From NCBI GenBank assembly GCA_016801845.1, contig CM028917.1, positions 1,204,001 to 1,268,000 of the forward strand: a stretch of DNA of 64,000 nucleotides. The letters are read 5' to 3'. Source of the DNA: Polydactylus sextarius (Eukaryota > Chordata > Actinopteri > Polynemidae). The notes below the pieces were generated by a model, which had not been told where the DNA came from, ran no database searches, and worked only from the letters and a program-made list of their open reading frames with translations. How positions within the stretch are numbered: the stretch's first letter is position 1; the number at the start of each line of letters is the position of its first letter. The translations under genes and the position numbers were made by a program. Below, piece by piece: positions 58,181 through 64,000 of the stretch.

Positions 58181-58405
58181 CCTGTGCATTAATCCTCATC
58201 CTTACATCTTTCTCTCCTCCTCACTAATCACCTCATCCTCCACACCGCTCCTCCTTACCTACCGTTCTTCCTTTTTTTTTTAACCACCCCCTCTGCTTCA
58301 TTCCCAGCTCATTTCACCTTGAATTCTTCACCTCTCCTACCTCTTCTATTTCCCTCACTCCCTCCCCCTCCCTCTCTCACCCCTCTCTCTCCTTTCCTCT
58401 CTCAG
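58181..58405 (+). promoter_or_regulatory. GSG1L: Long pyrimidine-rich tract and 3' splice site of GSG1L intron 1
   Basis: About 220 bases dominated by C and T (CCTCCACACCGCTCCTCC, CACTCCCTCCCCCTCCCTCT, TCTCTCCTTTCCTCTCTCAG) run up to the AG at 58404-58405. A tract this long provides a strong, redundant polypyrimidine signal, as expected ahead of a very short exon, and could bind PTB-type regulators. The regulatory role is inference. Confidence 0.6.
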
Positions 58406-58453
58406 GTGAGAAGTGTCGGAGCTTCATTGATTTGGCCCCAGCATCGGAGAGAG
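58406..58453 (+). CDS. GSG1L: GSG1L exon 2 (48-bp microexon)
   Basis: Reads GT GAG AAG TGT CGG AGC.. in the frame set by exon 1, giving (G)EKCRSFIDLAPASER(G), identical in pattern to the mammalian segment GEKCRSFIDLAPASEKG just before transmembrane helix 2. It has 16 codons' worth of bases with phase-1 junctions on both sides (donor GTGAGTG at 58454), so skipping keeps the frame and would delete 16 residues, including the loop cysteine that probably pairs with the WYSC cysteine. Next expected sequence, VLWLSVVSEVLYI (TM2), is not found in the window. Confidence 0.93.
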
Positions 58454-59012
58454 GTGAGTGATGATGATCATTAGGCATCGCCGCCACTCCCTGCCGCTCC
58501 CCACCTGTTCACCAGGCCCTGGGAAAACCACTGAAAAATAAAACAAAACAAAACAAAAAAGATACATAGACATCTTCCTGTGAGTCCTCAGAGGCTACTG
58601 AGAAGAAAATGTGGTTTCTAAAGGTGCGGTCCAGATGTTTGTCACCACAAAATAATTGCAAAAACTATTATGTTGTGGTGACAAATGCCTAAAAATGACT
58701 TCTAGAGGAATCCATTATTGTGCAAAGAGAAACTGGTTCTTCTTCAACTGTCACTGAGTTAAATGCAAAATGAGATGCTGTCACAGCTCAAGTTACACCT
58801 GAACAGACCAGGTACTGATCTGAGACCACCACATCAAAACCTAGTATGGGTGTGATGTGATATGTCAGACTGTCTCCTGCTGGGACTGTCCAGTGGGTGG
58901 TGATTTGGCCAAAAAAAAAACAGTTTAACCACAGGTTTATTTGACCTCATGTGATCATGGGATCAGTTCTACATATGGTTGCCATGGACACAAAGTCTGT
59001 CACTACAACATG

Positions 59013-59051
59013 AGAATAATAATAATAATAATGATAATAATAATAATAATA
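59013..59051. repeat. (AAT)n microsatellite
   Basis: An AATAATAAT array with one GAT interruption, 39 bases. Confidence 0.9.
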
Positions 59052-59407
59052 CCCAGTGCACAAACCTTTGCTTCCTGTTTTCACTCTGATTTTATTATGA
59101 AAGTCAATTAAACAAATTGTTGTTTAATTGATATGCCGCCTGATTGTTTGGACAGAGCTGTTATTTATTCATCAGCTGCTACATGGAAGAATTTTAAGTT
59201 GAAAGTCCAGCAGCTGTTAACCAGCTAGCCCTGACTTGTCCTGTCTCGTCTGCAGCTCCATGCCTGGTCCTGCAGGTAGAAACAATAGTTGTGGTTCTGT
59301 TCAGGTGGAGAACTGGGACCAACCTTACTGAGGCTGCAGACCAGAACCAGGACTTCAGTCTCCGGCTGCAGTTAGCAGGCTAGCTCAATAACAACTAAAA
59401 GCAGGTT

Positions 59408-59478
59408 GGTTAGAATAAAAAGTTTTATTTGTTCCACCAAGGAGAAATTTATCTGTTTGACAGCATTCAAAAATCATG
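59408..59478. repeat. LINE-tail fragment (TTTTATTTGTTCCACCAAGGAG)
   Basis: AGTTTTATTTGTTCCACCAA then GGAGAAATTTATCTGTTTGACAGC resembles the frequent fish sequence TACTTTATTAATCCCCAAGGGGAAATT..TTGACAGC, usually a reversed LINE 3' end. Confidence 0.5.
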
Positions 59479-61973
59479 AGAAATACATTAACAGTAAGTG
59501 AGACACATGATGCTGCTCTGTAGCTGGTCAGCACCGTGACTTCTTCAACTTATGGGGAGAGATCGACATTCCCCATAGTTACAGTCTATATTGATATTTT
59601 GTACTGTCTTTTCCTCTCACGGTGCTTTACTCTGCAGAATAAACTGAACATTTTATTCTGTTGTCAAAATATAAAGTTTATTGTGGTTTTATTGTCAGAG
59701 GAGGCTGCAGAAGTGAAATGTGCTTACAGATTTTAAAGAAGCTCAGTCTTTTCATTGGCTTTGATTAATGACAGAATCTTTTACAAAACAGGGATGATGC
59801 TACACCCTTACGTTCTAATTTGAAGCAGCGTTTTCATCATAAATGTTCATGTCTTTTATTGGGCTGCTGCTTTGAGCTGTCTTGTCTGTTATATTAGACA
59901 GAAACTACACACACAACCCCACCCACCCATCTGCAGATAGTAGCAGCCTATTTCTACCAGCACATGATGTTTCTATCCTGTGGCTCTTGAAAGGAATATC
60001 TGAGTGTCTGTAAGAAAGGGAATATTTTGATGCGCGTGGGCGTAGCCTCCAATTTAACAGTTTTGTGCAGGGCAGGCACTTAATAATGAAAGTTCTCTGC
60101 TGGTTTCATCTGTTGATACCATCTGGAAGAAGAGCAGCAGTGGAGTGGCGGAGGATGATATGATGTATTGAGTGGAGGAGGTGGGGGGGCAACCTTGCTT
60201 CTCACACAAGGATATAATATGTCTGTTCTTCTGTTTGATCCTGACATGCTCGCTGCTGTGTACTATAACATGCAGCACTTTGTGTAGTTTGTGTGCAGTA
60301 GAAACTGAAAACAAAAAAAAATGTAATGACTTATTGGCATAAAATGTTGAATATAATGCATTAATATAACAGCTAACAATGGACCTCTGGAGATTATAAT
60401 TCAATTTATTTTTAGTTGAATTTATGTAAATACTTGGTATCAAAGAACTTTGTGTTGTAGTCTCCTCCACCACCTGTTGGTCTGCTGTTTGACTGGACAG
60501 TGTTTTAACAGAGCTTCTTCTGTAACACTGGCTTACACCAGTAAAATGTTCAGCTGAAAGACGTTATAAAGTACAGTCATGACATGGAGATACTGCAGCA
60601 AGTAAAGATCCCACCGTCGGTCATGTTTCCCCCATGTGTTCCTGGACTCTGCTGGTGAAATGTGAATGATGTCACCTCTCAAAGACCCAGTGACATAAAT
60701 CATCATCTGCACTCGTAAGAATCACCGCAGTGTGTTCAAATCTCTGATTCTGTTTGGGGTTTATGTCCAAAACCTTTTGATTATTCATAAGAAATACTGA
60801 TCCACTTATCACTAACCGTGTTAATGTGGTTCCCTGTGGGTTGAGAGATTATCATGACACGGAAATGTTTTGAGAAAATCCTGAATGAAAAAGTTGTCAC
60901 AGACACACACTCAAACACACCCACTGACACACACACACAGTAATTAAAGATGTAATTAAATCCATTTGAGATGAGCTTCGGTCTGATGAACTGCTTCCTT
61001 CCTGCGATCAGACCTGCTGCCGACTCAGTCCCTCAAAACACGTTTTATGTGCTGCCTTCAGTTTAATGAAGTCTCAGTGTACTGGTACATATTCAGTAGG
61101 ACATAAACAGGAGAGAAAATTATTTTTGGTCAATATTGTTGCATTGTGAGTTTCCCTTAGGGGCATGTTATATCCTGGAGCTTGTTTCCAGTGACTAGTA
61201 GGAAATTAAAACAGCGGCTAACAAGAAACCAGAGACTCAGACCAGCGTGTTGGAGTGATGCTGTGCTCTCATTAAAAATCTAAATGAAACCTGACAGTGG
61301 AGAAAACATACTGGCGATGAAAATGCGCTGTTTTTCAATTTAAATTTTTTTTATTGGCCTTGTTTGTGCGTCATGTTTTATGAATAATGTTTAGTCTGCA
61401 GCTACAGCAATGCACAATGCATGACATGGTCAATATAGCCTGTAGATGAACACAGACAACATGACAGCTCCCAACTGGATCGCCCACTGGTGGCTGGCTG
61501 CAGTAAAGGCCACCAACCTCCCCCCTACATGTACAGAAAATTTCTAAAACCTCAAACCACATTCTCTGAAAACTATCTCCTAAATCCTGAGTGTGTTCTG
61601 ACAGATTTAACAGAATTGTCAATGTTCACTGTATCCTTTATTTCTCAGCTTCTGAAGCATTGAGACCTCAAACCTTTAGCTTTCGTTGTAAATTATAGTC
61701 TGTGCCCTAGTTTCAGTGAAATGTTCCTCCTTTTTTTCAAACAACAGCCACCGAGTCTTGGCTAGCAGCTCAGCAGCTCTTCACAGTTTGAGTCTGAATC
61801 TTCTGAATCGTTGTCGTTGTTTTCGTTCCAGTCACTGCTGCTCTCTGCCTCAGGATCAGTCATCATCCACTGTGAGATGTGGAGCTTTAAACTGACTTGT
61901 CAGTCAGCTGTGTCTTTAGCCAAATAGCTATGGCTAAAACCATAATAAACCACACTAACCATGATGCATTTCT

Positions 61974-62140
61974 GGGGCGCCTGGATGGCCAAGTGGCTAG
62001 GGCGCACCACATTGGCATTTATGCCGTGCAGATGTTTGCCAGTTTGAATCCTGACCGAGTTTCCGACTTTCCTGCGCGTCCTTCCCCTACTCTCCTCCCT
62101 GTTTCCTGTCTCTCCAATTAAAGGCAAAAAATGCCACATA
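61974..62140 (+). repeat. tRNA-derived SINE, second family
   Basis: GGGGCGCCTGGATGGCCAAG, TGGCTAGGGCGCACCAC (A box), CCAGTTTGAATCCTGACC (B box) and the tail CCTGTTTCCTGTCTCTCCAA..AAAGGCAAAAAATGCC. A tail of this family occurs reversed at 47554. Frames across it on both strands are not genes. Confidence 0.8.
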
Positions 62141-64000
62141 AAACTTGCCTAATTCATAGTCAGTTTTATGATCATTATAGTTCTAGGTCTTGATGTGGAC
62201 GGCCCTTTAGAGGGTTAAACCAATGTTTAAACCTGGTATGTTCACAAACCTCTCACTAACTGTAACTAGAATTGTGTCTTGTTGGATATGGGACCAACCA
62301 TATCTTGTAAAAATGTCTCTAAACTATTATGGTTACTATTATTATAAAAAACTGATCTCTCCTGAACTGAACTCTGAACTGCTGTGATGCCTCTTGGTGC
62401 TTCACAACTTTTAATAAATGTAGATTTTGAGAGGAATAGTATAGTAGTATAGTTTTAGTAGCTTTATGACTGCAAAGACCACAGTGTACAAATATAAATG
62501 TAAAATGTTCCTCCCTCTTTCTTCTAACTGCTGCAATAAAGCAACAGTTGCACAGAGTAAGTGTTTTATTATGCAGCTAAATCACAGGCTGCCTTGTAAA
62601 AAGTCTTAACAACAGACACTAGTTGGATGGAAACAATGTCAGATAATAACATGAATTTTTTTGTTTGTTTGTTTTTTAGCTTTAGAAATCTGGGACAAAC
62701 TCCAAGAAGATCAGAGCTTTGTCTCTGAGATTCACCATCACTTTCAACATTTTTTTTTGTTTGTTTGTGTTTTCTTTTTTTGAATCACTTTAATATAGAA
62801 ATATAGTTCTTTGCCTCCTCATCCAGACACAAGTGTGACACATTAAAATAGCTATGGGCTTTGGCAACTCGGGGATCCCGTAGGCTACAGGTCAGATCTT
62901 CATCCCTGGCCGAGCAGATAATTTAAGTTCAACTGTGTGTCATGTAGAGGATAGAATGAGGAGCTGTGTCAGTACAGTTTTAAAAATGCTCCTGTTTTCA
63001 GAGCGTGAAGAAGAACAGCGGGGCTGAGTACCTCTTCATTATCCTGTCTAATGTCTCTCAGCTCTGTTGTTTTTTATCTCCGTATGACCAGAGGGTGCCA
63101 GAGACACAGTACAAGAGCCAATCGATGTGTGTCAAACAAGCATTTGAGAATATCAAGCCCTCTTCCTCCTCCTGCTGCTGATCAGAAACAAACGTCTCAT
63201 CTTGTTTCCTTACAGTTGTCTCTTGCATGTAAAGGATCAGTGTGTCATCATTCTACAAAGATTCATCAAAGTCCTAATCAGCTTCAAGGTTATCAAACAG
63301 CAGATGAAGCACAATCAGACAGGGACGCTGATATTGAAGCTGATATTAACATTGTTCTCTGCAGACAGGGATGAGAGTGAAAGTCAACACTGGCAAGAGA
63401 CAAAACACATCTGTTTGACCTTTGAATATTATTGTGACATCAGCTGGGTCAGAGTGATGTTTTTTTTTTTGCCCGTATCTGAAGCAGTTCCATTTGGATG
63501 TTTTTTGAGATATCACATATTGTGTCCAGATGTGTACTCTGATGGTGTTAGCAAACAGAGACGAAGGAGGCAGGAGCTGGTAGAGTGGAGAAGGCAGACA
63601 TCTGAAAAGTTTAAAAAGATCTCCTGAGTCTAGATCTCCGATACTTCACTGTTTCTTTCTGTGAGCGTCTGTGCATGTCTGAGCAAGTGACGCAGATGAA
63701 GAGGAGAACAATCCCACAAGTCACTGATGTATTCAGTTTGATGTATCTCCTCCTCTGGCACCGATCCTAGACTTTTGTTAGTCATCTGAATGAAACAACA
63801 CCTACTTCAGGCAGACTCTTACTTTAGATCATCACTCGCATGCTGATGCTTGTTTTTAAATCTTGAACGAAAACAAAATGTTGAACATCATGGATAATTT
63901 ACTGTGTGGGAATAGGTAATATAACATTTACTCATCAGTTCCAAAAGAAAGAAATGATCTTAAACGGAGTAAGAGTTTGTAAAAGATGAAGTGTCCTCTT

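Larger units (their letters stand above)
49180..58405 (+). other. GSG1L: GSG1L intron 1 (9.2 kb)
   Basis: Bounded by AG|GTGGGC and CTCTCTCAG|GT. It contains a full-length SINE (50039), a SINE-like fragment, a shared DNA-element copy (54740), a TTAGGG-containing GT-associated repeat (56220), and no recognisable alternative coding exon. If intron 1 is retained, the frame runs only to a stop ending 49232, adding GGRICPGARTQIDITVL after residue 96. Confidence 0.85.
58454..64000 (+). other. GSG1L: GSG1L intron 2 (5' part, continues past the window)
   Basis: Starts GTGAGTG. No exon encoding the TM2-TM4 part of GSG1L is recognisable up to the window end. It contains an A-rich CAAAA tract at 58537-58559, an AAT array (59013-59051), a LINE-tail fragment (59405), a SINE (61974) and otherwise unassigned sequence. 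The long frames 60054-60473 (reverse), 63051-63374 and 63202-63627 have no known domain. Confidence 0.75.

Noticed and set aside
60054..60473. 139-codon reverse frame in GSG1L intron 2
   Set aside because: AT-rich, no recognisable domain and no conserved motif. It is within the length expected by chance in 64 kb.

Overview
The window reads as vertebrate nuclear DNA, most likely from a ray-finned (teleost) fish. It is AT-rich and intron-rich and lacks operons, long intact ORFs and bacterial-style gene packing. It is crowded with transposable-element families typical of fish: L2/Maui-type and L1 LINEs, RTE/Rex-type LINE tails, PIF-Harbinger, hAT and Tc1/mariner remnants, tRNA-derived SINEs and long CA/GT microsatellites. 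These family names come from recognition by eye and no database was searched.

The one host gene I can assign firmly is GSG1L, the claudin-like auxiliary subunit of AMPA-type glutamate receptors, on the + strand. Exon 1 (coding 48891-49179) lies in a GC-rich leader that carries a 50-codon upstream ORF. A 9.2-kb intron follows, then a 48-bp microexon (58406-58453). Both introns are phase 1 and the splice sites fit exactly. I find no third exon, so intron 2 fills the rest of the window and the gene continues to the right.

The 48 kb to the left of GSG1L is repeat-rich DNA without a convincing intact host gene. By region: 2.0-2.4 kb, a LINE tail; 3.75-5.4 kb, a non-autonomous DNA element split by a reversed L2 fragment; 6.0 kb, a hAT MITE with a perfect 8-bp target duplication; 7.4-7.8 kb, a Tc1-type MITE with terminal repeats of about 80 bp; 11.7-17.1 kb, two degenerate tandem copies of an OB-fold/zinc-ribbon (RPA-like) gene, each behind a copy of the same interspersed repeat; 17.4-19.5 kb, a reverse-strand zinc-finger plus SAMD3-like multicopy pseudogene; 19.9-22.5 kb, a hAT transposase tail and a Harbinger element that still shows both of its genes; 23.7-26.8 kb, a hAT element with a 200-codon open transposase stretch and an inserted SINE; 27.1-29.2 kb, a Harbinger-like element split by a second reversed L2; 33.7-35.2 kb, a 5'-truncated L1 with poly(A) and target duplication.

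From 35.2 kb to GSG1L the DNA is quieter. Several stretches have the balanced, unique-looking composition of conserved vertebrate non-coding elements and could be GSG1L regulatory DNA. That is inference only. The transposon genes do not work together as a system. They are independent fossils layered by insertion, and their nesting gives a relative order of events.
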